Assembly (NCBI RefSeq): GCF_014698065.1
Contig: NZ_JACJSI010000033.1
Location: 1-64,000, forward strand
Reading direction: 5' to 3'
Length of the DNA stretch: 64,000 nt
From: Nostoc flagelliforme FACHB-838
GTDB taxonomy: Bacteria > Cyanobacteriota > Cyanobacteriia > Cyanobacteriales > Nostocaceae
Under the pieces are notes generated by a model that made no database searches, was not told the origin of the DNA, and saw nothing but the letters and a program-made list of their open reading frames with translations. The position numbers and the translations under genes were made by a program. Shown one piece after another: positions 1 through 8,477 of the stretch; positions within the stretch are counted from its first letter, which is position 1; every line of letters starts with the position of its first letter.

Positions 1-633
1 CCAAAGCCAACCCAGAGGCGGTGGCAGAAAAAAAAAGGAGATTGAAACACTACTGGCAAGCAAGCGTTCCGAAATCGAAACCGGAAAATTGAGGGTATTA
101 TTAATTGATGAGTGTCATTTAATGTGGGGAGACGCCATTGGCTATGTCTGGGGGAGAACTGATACGGAAATAACAGTTCCAGTGGTGAATGAGCGCAATA
201 AACAAACATATTATGGGGCAGTTGATTATATCGAAGGAAAATTGCTGCTTAGAGCTTACGATAAGGGAAACTCAGAAAATACAATTGATTATCTCCGATA
301 TCTGCTAAATGAGTCTGGTGAGCAACAATTGTTACTTTTTTGGGATGGTGCGACCTATCATCGTTCCAAAGAAATTCAAGGGTTTTTGGATGAAGTTAAT
401 CAAGGTTTGACAATTGACCAATGGAAAATACGCTGCGTTCGTTTTGCACCCAATTGTCCAGAACAAAATCCTATTGAGGATATTTGGTTACAAGCCAAAA
501 CGTGGGTACGGCGTTTTTGTGCCTTAATTCCAACATTCTCACATTTGACATGGATTTTGAATGGTTTATTCGACACACTACCTTTGATTTTGCCACTCTT
601 CAGATGTACGGAGCTTTTTCAAAAATCAAATAG
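1..633 (+). mobile_element. Degenerate IS630-type transposase, cut by window start
   Basis: DDE transposase of the IS630/Tc1-mariner superfamily. Seen: LLIDECH with the first catalytic Asp, then WDGATYH with the second Asp, then RFAPNCPEQNPIEDIW with the third acidic residue, in the usual order. The reading frame is broken twice. The upstream part (KANPEAVAEKK) reads in frame 3 and passes to frame 2 at a run of nine A at 28-36. Near 550-560 the family-like C-terminus (FDFATLQMYGAFSKIK, stop 631-633) is found only in frame 1. The first break could be a programmed -1 slip on A AAA AAG, which some IS families use; the second looks like plain decay. The element sits directly against the truncated gene that follows, so it probably inserted there. 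Confidence 0.8.
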
Positions 634-635
634 GA

Positions 636-1607
636 GTCCTATACCATCTAGAAGTTGAGAATAATTGTCTAACTCTCATCTATGAATTAATTGATGATGG
701 GTTAGAGAATTATATTATACCGGGTAAATGTATCAACGGATTCATCTTTTTAATTAGTTGTGTTTATTATAGGTCTAGCTGGAAATATCAAAATAGAAGC
801 ATAAGATATTGCTTCTTAGATAGCGGACACCATTTAGGTGCGATCGCAGCTTCAGCTTATGTTCATGAAAAAGAAATACAACTAGTTTTTGACTTTGATA
901 AACTTGCGCTCAATTCAGATTTGGGTTTTGAGAATAAGGAGTTTATTACTGGTTGTGCGGTGTCAGGAGAAATACAAGACAAAAAAATCAGACGTTTAAG
1001 GCTGAAAATTCCTTTTGTTTCTGGTACTGATTATTTTGAACCTAATCAATTTATTGAAGATGCCTATCAAGCAACGGCTCTACAAAAGAGTTGTCAGCAG
1101 AAATTAGAGTATCCTCAATTTGATTTTGATCGGGATCAATTTTATCAAACAATTTGGGATAGACGTTCTATTAGACGTTTCCGGAAAGAGTGTATTTCTC
1201 AAGAAGATTATTTATATGTAGTGCAACAACTTCAGCAGTCAATACCGACAGAAAATTATGAGCAAATAGAGATTTACTCAGTGGTGCATCGAGTAGAAGG
1301 AATGACACCTGGGTTATATAAAGGTACGTATCTGGTTAAAGCGGGTAACTTTAGCGAAAAGACAGGTTACTTATGTATTAATCAGGCTATTGCTAGAGAT
1401 AGCGCTGTAACTTTATTTTTCGTGTCAGATTATTTAAATTATCAAACTGCTATGCAAATAGCTGGTTTTCTTGGACAGAGGCTTTATTTAACTAGTAATT
1501 ATTTGGGGATTCAGTGTAGTGGAATTGGTGCGTATTATGATGACGAAACCCAAGAATTATTAGAAACGAATAAAGATGTACTTTATGGAATGGTGATTGG
1601 AATATAA
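636..1607 (+). pseudogene. SagB/ThcOx-type nitroreductase-fold oxidoreductase, 5' end lost
   Basis: FMN-dependent dehydrogenase-like protein of the SagB/ThcOx branch of the nitroreductase superfamily. The frame is open for about 323 codons from the edge of the IS630 remnant, but no ATG precedes it; the first usable start is a TTG at 921. Homology-like sequence clearly runs upstream of that codon (GHHLGAIAASAYVHEKEIQ and further), so the real start has been removed. Visible motifs are RRSIRRF (typical FMN-phosphate-contacting segment), a YLCINQAIARDSAV segment and a C-terminal NYLGIQCSGIGAYYDDE block. A small gene follows 18 bp later and was probably co-transcribed. Inference: the IS insertion removed the promoter and N-terminus, so the gene is likely dead. 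Confidence 0.75.
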
Positions 1608-1625
1608 GCAGGAAGCTAAAGAGAT

Positions 1626-2000
1626 ATGGCTAGAAAGATGTATTACTTCAATAGTGATGACTCACATCCTATGCAACCCACATCTGCGGATATTATACTG
1701 CGGCAACAGCTAGAGTATTCTATTAGCAGATACTTTTATGACGCTTGCGATCGCACGATTCAAAATCTGCTATCTAATTGTCGGTGGTATGTCACAACCC
1801 CCGCCAATGCTCTGACATTGGTAATTGAATGTCCCGATCAAGTTACCAATTGGCGTGTTCTTCAAAAAATCGTGCCAATGGGGACATTACTATATGGAAT
1901 TGTCAGCAGTGCTAAAATCCGTGTTTGTCCGCCAGAGAGTCAAGGCGTACCTTTTGAAATGAGGGTAGATGAACTTTCAGTTTATCGGGATTGGGCGTAA
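1626..2000 (+). CDS. Conserved-looking cyanobacterial protein, function unknown
   Basis: Soluble 124-residue protein with no signal peptide or membrane segment, and not assigned to a family here. It is mixed alpha/beta by composition, with a hydrophobic core stretch (NALTLVIECPDQVTNW) and a GTLLYGIV segment. It begins 18 bp after the truncated SagB-type gene on the same strand, preceded by AGGAAGC, so the two were likely one operon whose promoter was lost with the IS insertion. The convergent gene on its other side is the hydrogenase maturation protease, which suggests but does not prove a link to hydrogenase biology. Confidence 0.7.
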   Translation: MARKMYYFNSDDSHPMQPTSADIILRQQLEYSISRYFYDACDRTIQNLLSNCRWYVTTPANALTLVIECPDQVTNWRVLQKIVPMGTLLYGIVSSAKIRVCPPESQGVPFEMRVDELSVYRDWA

Positions 2001-2032
2001 GAGAATAGTTAGGAGTTAGGAGTTTAAAATTT

Positions 2033-2503
2033 CTACTCATTATTTTGGCTGATGAGTGCAGCTACCTCTTCAAAGACTAAATCAGCAGAATATTTGACAA
2101 CAAGGCTTAACTCCAGCCCCAAATCAAGATTTGCAGCCTCAATTAAATAAACTGTAACATCTTCGGGAAAGTCATTTTGAAAGATTTTCCGTCCGGCGGC
2201 TAAAGCATTATCCCAACGAAAATCGTGCAAGTTATAACTAGGTTCTGGCAAAGCTTCCAGTTCTTTTCCTGGAACTTTAAACACAGCACCTGGTTCAGAA
2301 CCTGTTGAACTTGCATCAATAATTACTAATTGTTTACTACCTCTAGCTTGAAACATTACTTCCATCCCTGCGGTGCCACAGTCATACACACGCACATGAG
2401 GATGAGGGTTTTCAGCTAGATATTTTTGTAAGCGTTGGGCAATGATTACGCCCACTGCGTCGTCACTGCGATTTAGATTGCCGCAACCGATAATAGTTAG
2501 CAT
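2033..2503 (-). CDS. hupW: Hydrogenase maturation protease HupW-like
   Basis: Nickel-dependent endopeptidase (HycI/HupD/HoxW family) that removes the C-terminal peptide of a [NiFe]-hydrogenase large subunit after metal insertion. Seen: the N-terminal IIGCGNLNRSDDAVG block, which matches the family signature with its conserved Asp; the IDASSTGSEPGAVF block; and a LHDFRW segment carrying the conserved His. The length of 156 aa is normal for the family. In filamentous cyanobacteria HupW serves the uptake hydrogenase HupSL. No hydrogenase structural gene lies in this window, so the uptake role rests on family knowledge. The start ATG follows directly on the minus strand. Confidence 0.85.
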   Translation of the reverse strand: MLTIIGCGNLNRSDDAVGVIIAQRLQKYLAENPHPHVRVYDCGTAGMEVMFQARGSKQLVIIDASSTGSEPGAVFKVPGKELEALPEPSYNLHDFRWDNALAAGRKIFQNDFPEDVTVYLIEAANLDLGLELSLVVKYSADLVFEEVAALISQNNE

Positions 2504-2578
2504 GGGATGAGATTTAATTGTTTAAGTAGATGCGGTCATATTCTATGAGAATATTTTTAATAATATTTCTATAGTGAT

Positions 2579-2764
2579 TTAGTTTATCCATTGAGCTATA
2601 ACCTCACTTTCGACATTTACAACCATTAATAATAGTTGATTCTGCTGAATTACTAACGTAATTGCTTTTAGCTGGAAAAATTTTTCATAAGTGCTTTGCT
2701 TAATTGCTAAATAAAGTTGATATTGAGGTTCTGTAACAATAATTAAAGTTTGTAATATAGCCAA
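2579..2764 (-). pseudogene. XisH C-terminal relic
   Basis: A 61-codon frame whose residues from about 15 onward (LYLAI, Y..FFQL, VIQQNQL.L.VVNVE, IAQWIN) line up with the C-terminal half of XisH as seen in the intact copy at 62179-62592 (LYLAVPLATYNDFFNL ... KLIIYNVETEEIEQW). The N-terminal nuclease-like half (AVEIK motif) is missing and no XisI partner follows. Best read as the remnant of a deleted xisH gene; an independently translated short protein cannot be excluded. The assignment rests on comparison within this window. Confidence 0.55.
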
Positions 2765-2839
2765 TCAGTAGTAACTGAAACAGAGGCTTTGTCTATATTA
2801 TTAGTTAAAGCCTCTGAAAACTAAATTATCAGCAGGAAA

Positions 2840-3262
2840 CTATATCTCTACACCATGTTTCTTGGCAACTTCAGTTAGTTTCTCATACTGATGTTGTGAT
2901 GCTTGAGTTAATATCTCTTCAGCCTGTTCTTTAGTACTTCCTTCTTTAGGAATTAAATACTTGACATAAAGAGATACAAAATCAGCAGCGATCGCTAAAC
3001 CGGATAAAGCATGTTTGTCAGCTTCCTTGCCAGCGATCGCAGCTACCAAACCGGCTTTAATTGGGTCTGGTTTAACTTTCATGAACTGCTCGACAAGTTT
3101 AGGAACATAGTCTTCTGGTGGCAAATTATCTAACTTACTTGTATCAGGAGTAAAGTTACATTCTGCGGCTTGAGCCTGCTCTAAAACACACCATTCTATG
3201 TATTCTTGCAATGCTGCATCGGGAACGCGAGGGAGATAATTATGTAGCGCTAAATCAGACAC
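2840..3262 (-). CDS. Soluble helical protein, function unknown
   Basis: A 140-residue, mostly alpha-helical soluble protein with no signal peptide. The C-terminal third (EQAEEILTQASQHQYEKLTEVAKKHG) is strongly amphipathic. A central KAGLVAAIAGKEADKHALSGLAIAADF stretch, described here by its position at about residues 69-95, is small-residue rich. I do not recognise a family with certainty. It is transcribed toward the XisH relic and hupW. Codon use with embedded gcgatcgc sites is like the neighbours, which argues for a resident gene. Confidence 0.7.
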   Translation of the reverse strand: MSDLALHNYLPRVPDAALQEYIEWCVLEQAQAAECNFTPDTSKLDNLPPEDYVPKLVEQFMKVKPDPIKAGLVAAIAGKEADKHALSGLAIAADFVSLYVKYLIPKEGSTKEQAEEILTQASQHQYEKLTEVAKKHGVEI

Positions 3263-3397
3263 AAGCTTACCGTGTAAATTGCTGTTTTATGCAAATGCAT
3301 TAACGCAAGCCTAACGCACTGTTTCTATAAGTTTTAGTGTGTTACGCTACGACTTTTGAATATAAGGCATTGGGAATATGGCATTAGGCATAGGTTA

Positions 3398-3480
3398 TTT
3401 CTCCCTCATTTCCCCCACTCCCCACTCCCCGGTTAAAAAAGTTGGTGGGGCGATGTCTCCGACGGGCTACGCCTACGCAT
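3398..3480. repeat. Nostoc-type simple and interspersed repeats
   Basis: The gap between the minus-strand gene and the cold-shock gene carries a C-rich heptamer run (CCCCACT units at about 3409-3431) followed by a GATGTCTCCGACGGGCTACG-type interspersed repeat. Both motifs recur in this window: the heptamer inside nifJ near 13620, and the GGGCTACGCC-type element near 15630, 59250 and 61575. No gene is apparent here. Confidence 0.7.
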
Positions 3481-3547
3481 TTTTGATGTTGTCTATTTGT
3501 GTAGACAAGGGCACACTATAAGACAGGTATAAATATATAATTTGTTC

Positions 3548-4215
3548 ATGAAACCTGCTTTACACAAAGGGCAACTAATCAGATGGAAGGATGATCGCGG
3601 GTTTGGTTTCATACAAGCCGATGATGGTAGTCAAGAAGTATTTTTACATATTACAGAATTGAAAGGCGTTAACCGTCGTCCCCAAGTTGGTGATTTGATT
3701 TGTTATCAATTAACAGCTCGTAAAGATGGTAAAGTACGCGCTTTTAATGCTTCTATTGAAGGAGTTACATCAAAATTATCATCTTCTACGGCACCAAAGA
3801 AGTCTATAGCCAGAACTGTAGACAAATCTATATCATTAGTATTAAAGACATTACTTCTATCTTTACTACCTGGCTTGGGTTCAATCCATCTTGCACTAAC
3901 AACTGGCAACCCAATTCCTCTAATTCTTTATCCTGTCATGGTTTTATTACCTTTTGGCTATATGCCGATGATAAGTCTCGCGCACAACAAGGACGATGGA
4001 GAAGACAAGAAAATACTTTACATCTGTGCGAATTTACGGGTGGTTGGTTAGATGGATTCGTTGCTCAACAGAAGCTACGTCACAAAAGCAGCAAAGTTTC
4101 TTATCAAGTTACATTTTGGGTAATAGCAATTCTTCACATTGTATTTTGGTTAGATTGGCTATTTTTTGGTAAAGCGTTGATAAATTTGTTTTTTACTATT
4201 GCTTCTAGAGGATGA
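3548..4215 (+). pseudogene. Cold-shock domain + DUF1294 membrane protein, frameshifted
   Basis: An N-terminal cold-shock-like nucleic-acid-binding fold (GQLIRWKDDRGFGFIQ, VFLHI motifs) is joined to a C-terminal DUF1294 membrane domain, a known combination. The first frame runs from ATG 3548 (a TTG at 3542 is also possible) into a hydrophobic segment and then turns to nonsense after YPVMVLLPFG, ending at 4051. The expected continuation (LYADDKSRAQQGRWR ... GGWLDGF ... FWVIAILHIVFWLDW) is found in frame 1 and stops at 4215. A single indel near 3950-3960 explains this. Either the gene is recently inactivated or the base is a sequencing error. Confidence 0.75.
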
Positions 4216-4333
4216 GGATCTGGTGTTCGATACTGAGTTTGTGAGTACACAACAGATTGTGGTTTACTAGACTTAGACTATGAGTAATGTTTCTATTCTC
4301 AAAAATGCTGGAGTTGCACTGAGGTCTTAGCTA

Positions 4334-4840
4334 ATGACTTTAATACTTGAAACTCAGAGGTTGTTGTTAAAACCAATTTTGAAAAGTGGGCTGAACACAC
4401 TACACGCTATTCTCATTGACTCATACGTTAGAAAGTATCTGTGCGATGACAAAATTTTTCCATTGCAACAGGTTGAAGAGATGGTGATACAGAGCCAGAA
4501 TAGTTTTGAAGAAAAAAAACTTGGTTTATGGTTTATTGAAACTAAAAATGAGCAAGAAATCATTGGATTTGTTGGTTTATGGGATTTCTTCGATGAAGAA
4601 CAGCCCCAACTAATTTATGCTTTGCTGCCTGAAGCAACCAAAAAAGGCTATGCTACCGAAGCGGCAACTAAGATACTGGACTATTGTTTTAATAAACTTA
4701 ACTATCAGTATCTTTTAGCAAGCTGTGATCGGCCAAACCTTGAATCACAAAAAGTAACAGAAAGGATTGGAATGAGAAAGGTGGATGAAAAAATCGTAAA
4801 TGGCAATCCTTTAGTATTTTTTAGGATTGAGAGGTTGTAA
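4334..4840 (+). CDS. GNAT-family N-acetyltransferase
   Basis: Acetyl-CoA-dependent N-acetyltransferase of the RimJ/RimL (Acetyltransf_3) type, 168 aa. Seen: the N-terminal ETQRLLLKP strand, the IIGFVGLWDF beta-bulge region, KKGYATEAATKILDYCF (acetyl-CoA pyrophosphate loop, G-Y-A-T-E-A), and the late N-L-E-S-Q-K-V-T-E-R-I-G-M helix typical of the family. The substrate cannot be predicted; family members acetylate ribosomal protein N-termini, antibiotics or small amines. It stands alone, with an open gap on both sides. Confidence 0.85.
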   Translation: MTLILETQRLLLKPILKSGLNTLHAILIDSYVRKYLCDDKIFPLQQVEEMVIQSQNSFEEKKLGLWFIETKNEQEIIGFVGLWDFFDEEQPQLIYALLPEATKKGYATEAATKILDYCFNKLNYQYLLASCDRPNLESQKVTERIGMRKVDEKIVNGNPLVFFRIERL

Positions 4841-5220
4841 AAGACATTGTGACTGTGAAAGCGATCGCCTAGTTCTCATAGATTTCCCTATCCTCAGAAT
4901 CTAGATTGTCTAAGTCAGTCTGTTGCTTGAGGATGAACGCAATAAACAGCAGCGATCGCTGAAGTAGCAAATGTAGTCTCCGAAGTAGCAAATGCGTAGG
5001 CGTAGCCAGCCCTTGGCATTAAGATTTGGCTGCCCAAAGTAGAGAAATGCTGCCGAAATTTCTTCTGGCAAAGGGGCATTTTCGGCAAATATTCCAGCAA
5101 AGCTTTTCTGCTTTGAGCTAAAGCAGCTAGCATAAATATTTCATCCATGTTTGAGCGTAAATGTTCTAGATAAATTACACGAGCAAAAGTTAATTATCTC
5201 TTGTTAAAAAAGTTTCTATA
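4841..5220. other. Intergenic region with repeat sequence
   Basis: No convincing gene. It contains HIP1-related octamers and a GCGTAGGCGTAGCCAGCC element at about 4994-5011 that belongs to the interspersed repeat family found elsewhere in the window. A 77-codon minus-strand frame lies across this repeat and is rejected as spurious. Confidence 0.6.
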
Positions 5221-5613
5221 TTAAAATTGAGTAACTGTCACACTAATACCAGAATCGAGTTTAGGAACCTTTAGATATTCAATTGGCTCACTACTTTGAG
5301 AACTTTGGCTATCTGTTGGCTTTTGACATTGCTTAAAGAAAGACTCTGGATTATTGATGAACTCAAGCGGATTAATCTTTTGGCATCCTCGATCCTGCAC
5401 TAGCATAATTGATTCAGCAGTTTGTTTGGAATTATTACTTTGTCCGATAAAATTACTCCATGTAGTGTTAATCGTGGCTGGTTCCGTCAATAAAACTCCT
5501 GCCTGATTGCGATCGTCTATTATCATGGGTACATTTTCTTGGTTAGCATAGACACTCTTAGGTAAAGCAAGTGCGTTAATTACAACCATTAAGGTGATAA
5601 AACAGGATTTCAT
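5221..5613 (-). CDS. Small exported protein, function unknown
   Basis: A 130-aa protein with a clear Sec signal peptide: MKSCFITLMVVINALALPKSV with probable cleavage after VYA (about residue 23). The mature part is polar, Ser/Gln-rich toward the C-terminus, and has two Cys (in DRGCQKIN and FKQCQKP) that could form a disulfide in the periplasm. I recognise no domain. The gene is isolated between gaps of several hundred bases. Confidence 0.65.
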   Translation of the reverse strand: MKSCFITLMVVINALALPKSVYANQENVPMIIDDRNQAGVLLTEPATINTTWSNFIGQSNNSKQTAESIMLVQDRGCQKINPLEFINNPESFFKQCQKPTDSQSSQSSEPIEYLKVPKLDSGISVTVTQF

Positions 5614-6054
5614 AATTCAATCTCTTAATATCAGTCTAATAATTAAAATTCGCTAGATACAGACACCCAAAAATAGCAGTCTAGTTTTAGTACTTCAGAT
5701 TAACACAGGTACTAAGGAGTATGGCTAAACTTCATTAAAAATGTAGTAGCATCTATTACACTGTGGCGTAACTTTACCTATCTTTAGCAAGTTGCTCAGA
5801 GCAGCGTGTCTGCTTAATTAAGATGGTAGCTTGATTTCTGTCATACTGTACTAGTCAGATGTTGGCTATTGCATCCTCTAAGCACATCAGTATTTGACCG
5901 AAGAGACAGGGGGAGCAAGGGAAAAGATACTAGAATTCCTCCAGCAAAGAAGGGTTTCAGAGAAAATCAATTTATTTTTGCCCGATTTAAATCAATCAGT
6001 AGTAAACATGCTAAGTTAATATATAACGAGCGTTCGATATAAGTAACCTGAATC
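5614..6054. promoter_or_regulatory. Upstream region of tetR-dev operon with candidate operator
   Basis: No gene seen. An imperfect 20-bp palindrome at 6022-6041 (TATAACGAGC / GTTCGATATA, 8 of 10 positions symmetric) lies 13 bp before the TetR start codon, over the probable promoter. Its position and symmetry fit an autoregulatory TetR operator; this is inference. A G-rich simple repeat (GGGGGAGCAAGGG) lies at about 5909-5921. Confidence 0.45.
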
Positions 6055-6672
6055 ATGCCTAAGATTGTTGACCATGAGCAATACCGTAAAGAACTGCTCG
6101 ACAAGTGCTTTGATTTATTTGCCCAAAAAGGTTATGGTTCCATCACTATGCGCCAAATTGCTGAAGGGCTAGGGGTTTCTACTGGTACGTTGTACCACTA
6201 TTTTTCTAGCAAACAAGCTCTATTTGAGCAATTGGCCCAGGAAATATGTGAGCAAGATTTAAGTACAGCATTAGCTGAACTAGAAGGAGCGCAAACGCTG
6301 CAAGAATCAATGGAAGCATTAGGAAGATATCTAGTTAAAAACGAAGATTATTTCATTAAATGGACTTATATTTGGATTGATTTTTGCCAACACAAAGACT
6401 CTACAGAAATGTTGAAAAATAGTATTTTTAAGCGAACTAATCAGCGCTATCAGGAGGCAATTTTTGATCTTTTTGGTATTCAAGATTCGGTAGTGGCTTC
6501 CTTTATTTTGAGCTTTGTAGACGGTTTAATTCTGGAAAAATTATGGGGTAATGAAACAATTGATTTTATTGAACAATGTGCGTTGTTAGGCAAAATACTG
6601 ACGGTATATTTACCGCAGCATACAGTAGTGTCTAGGAGTAAAACAGCCTTTATATCAGGTTTGGAGAGCTAG
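6055..6672 (+). CDS. TetR/AcrR-family transcriptional regulator
   Basis: A 205-aa regulator. The N-terminal TetR helix-turn-helix spans about residues 8-55 (ELLDKCFDLFAQKGYGSITM, then VSTGTLYHYFSSKQALFEQL), followed by an all-helical ligand-binding/dimerisation domain. It is the first gene of a run of five same-strand genes ending in a DevBCA-type ABC exporter 110 bp downstream, so it most likely controls that exporter and itself. A palindrome at 6022-6041 is the candidate operator. The inducer is unknown. Confidence 0.9.
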   Translation: MPKIVDHEQYRKELLDKCFDLFAQKGYGSITMRQIAEGLGVSTGTLYHYFSSKQALFEQLAQEICEQDLSTALAELEGAQTLQESMEALGRYLVKNEDYFIKWTYIWIDFCQHKDSTEMLKNSIFKRTNQRYQEAIFDLFGIQDSVVASFILSFVDGLILEKLWGNETIDFIEQCALLGKILTVYLPQHTVVSRSKTAFISGLES

Positions 6673-6781
6673 ATTATGTACTTTATGCTTATTGTAGGTA
6701 AATCAATAATTATCAGCATTTATTGAAAACTTAAAATTATTTTTACTATAAATAAAACATTTTTTTAGGAGAGTAAAAGAG

Positions 6782-8071
6782 ATGGTTCAAAAACTGTCAG
6801 AGAAAGCTTCCAAGAAAGGGTTAGTTGCATTAGTAATTGCAGCTACTGCTATTACAGGTGGAATTATTGTTTATGGGATTTCTCAGTTTGGCCAAATAAC
6901 CCAAACTGGGACATCTCAGCCAGTTGAAAGTACGCCCAACATTCAAAAAGTAGCTGCATTAGGACGGCTAGAACCGGAAGCAGAGGTAATTAGCTTGTTT
7001 GCGCCCTTAGCATTGGATGGCGATCGCATTGCCAAAATTCTAGTCAAAGAGGGCGATCGCGTTCAAGCTGGACAGGTAGTAGCAATTTTAGATGCCCGCG
7101 ATCGCTTGCAAACTGCTGTACTACAAGCCCAACAACAAGTCAGAGTTGCTCAAGCTAAACTCGCTCAAGTGCAAGCAGGAGCAAAAGTAGGAGAAATTAA
7201 CGCCCAGCAGGCAAGTGTTGAACGCCTTGAAGCGCAATCCCAAGGAGACAAAACAGCGCAACAGGAAGCCATATTCCGCATAGAGGCACAGTGGGAAGGC
7301 GACAGAATAGCGCAAGAGGCAACCATTAAGAAGCTAGAGGCAGAACTCAAAAATGCCGAAGCCGAATATCAACGTTATCAGCAGCTCTATTCTCAAGGCG
7401 CAGTTTCTAATTCTTTGTACGATAGCAAAGGTTTGACTGTAGAAACTGCCAAACAGCAAGTAGACGAAGCCAAAGCAGTTCTCAACCGGATTAACACCAC
7501 TGCTAGCAAACAACTTGCCGAAGCCAAAGCAGCACTCGCCCGTACTAACGCTACTGGTAGCAAGCAAGTTAATGAAGCCAAAGCCACACTTAACAGTATT
7601 GCAGAAGTCCGACCTGTAGATGTCGCCGCAGCCAAGACAGAAGTTGAAAATGCGATCGCCACACTCAAACATGCCCAAACCGAGTTAGCGGGTGCTTACA
7701 TCAAAGCACCGATGGCGGGACAAATCATCAAAATTCATACGCGAATGGGAGAAAAAATTAGTGCTTCTGGCATTGCAGACTTAGCGCAAACAAACCAGAT
7801 GATGGCAGTAGCAGAAGTTTATCAAACTGACATCGGTAAAGTGAAATTAGGACAAGAAGCAGTGATTAGCAGTCAGGCATTTGTCGGTGAACTGCGAGGA
7901 ACCGTTGCCCAAATTGGGTTGCAGGTGAATAGACAAAACGTTTTCAGCAATCAGCCAGGGGAGAACCTTGATAGCCGAGTAGTTGAGGTGAAAATCCGCC
8001 TCAATCCTGAAGACAGCAAACGAGTTGCAGGTTTCACCAACTTACAGGTACAAACAGCAATTGAAATATAG
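6782..8071 (+). CDS. devB: DevB-type membrane fusion protein of ABC exporter
   Basis: Periplasmic adaptor (HlyD/MFP family), 429 aa, linking an inner-membrane ABC exporter to a TolC-like outer-membrane channel. Seen: an N-terminal membrane anchor at about residues 16-35; a first half-lipoyl segment (GDRIAKILVKEGDRVQAGQVVA); a long Ala/Gln/Glu-rich coiled-coil hairpin at about 105-295 with internal KQ-EAKA repeats; a second half-lipoyl segment (AGAYIKAPMAGQIIKIHTR); and a beta-barrel C-terminus. A strong AGGAGAG ribosome binding site lies 10 bp before the ATG. In cyanobacteria DevBCA exports heterocyst envelope glycolipids; this is a paralogue with its own TetR, so the substrate is open. Confidence 0.9.
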   Translation: MVQKLSEKASKKGLVALVIAATAITGGIIVYGISQFGQITQTGTSQPVESTPNIQKVAALGRLEPEAEVISLFAPLALDGDRIAKILVKEGDRVQAGQVVAILDARDRLQTAVLQAQQQVRVAQAKLAQVQAGAKVGEINAQQASVERLEAQSQGDKTAQQEAIFRIEAQWEGDRIAQEATIKKLEAELKNAEAEYQRYQQLYSQGAVSNSLYDSKGLTVETAKQQVDEAKAVLNRINTTASKQLAEAKAALARTNATGSKQVNEAKATLNSIAEVRPVDVAAAKTEVENAIATLKHAQTELAGAYIKAPMAGQIIKIHTRMGEKISASGIADLAQTNQMMAVAEVYQTDIGKVKLGQEAVISSQAFVGELRGTVAQIGLQVNRQNVFSNQPGENLDSRVVEVKIRLNPEDSKRVAGFTNLQVQTAIEI

Positions 8072-8126
8072 AGTTGTTGTTCGCTATCTCGTGTATTCCA
8101 TCATTTTTTATAAGGTGAATTTAATC

Positions 8127-8462
8127 ATGATTAAAATCATATACCTTTTGCTTTGTGTACTTGGCTTCGTTCTACCTTACTCCCAGTTTCTTCCATTTAT
8201 CTTAGAACATGGTCTTGATATAAAGCTGTTTTTTGAACAACTATTTGCCAATAAAATCTCTGGTTTCTTTGGCATGGATGTTATTGTTTCATCGCTAGTC
8301 TTGTGGATATTCGTTTTTTGGGAAGGGACACGTTTGAAAATGCAAAATCTCTGGGTTTACATTGCCTGTAATATTTGGGGTGGTGTTTCTTTTGGTCTTC
8401 CCTTATTTCTTTTCATGCGAGAGCGCCAGCTTGAACAGCAAGCTAAAACACTGGGTTACTAA
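8127..8462 (+). CDS. DUF2834 small membrane protein
   Basis: A 111-aa integral membrane protein with three hydrophobic segments (IIYLLLCVLGFVLPYS, DVIVSSLVLWIFVFWEG, VYIACNIWGGVSFGLPLFLF), matching the DUF2834 family layout. The ATG at 8127 is preferred: it follows AAGGTGA and removes an overlap with the adaptor gene that a longer frame would require. It is placed between the adaptor and permease genes of the exporter operon, 15 bp before devC, so it is almost certainly co-expressed; a role as accessory subunit or membrane chaperone is inference. Confidence 0.8.
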   Translation: MIKIIYLLLCVLGFVLPYSQFLPFILEHGLDIKLFFEQLFANKISGFFGMDVIVSSLVLWIFVFWEGTRLKMQNLWVYIACNIWGGVSFGLPLFLFMRERQLEQQAKTLGY

Positions 8463-8477
8463 GGAGTTTTTTAAAAT

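Noticed and set aside
4915..5148. 77-codon minus-strand frame
   Set aside because: It runs across an interspersed repeat (GCGTAGGCGTAGCCAGCC), has a biased composition and no recognisable features.
7121..7678. Several minus-strand frames opposite the adaptor gene
   Set aside because: Shadows of the repetitive coiled-coil coding sequence of devB.
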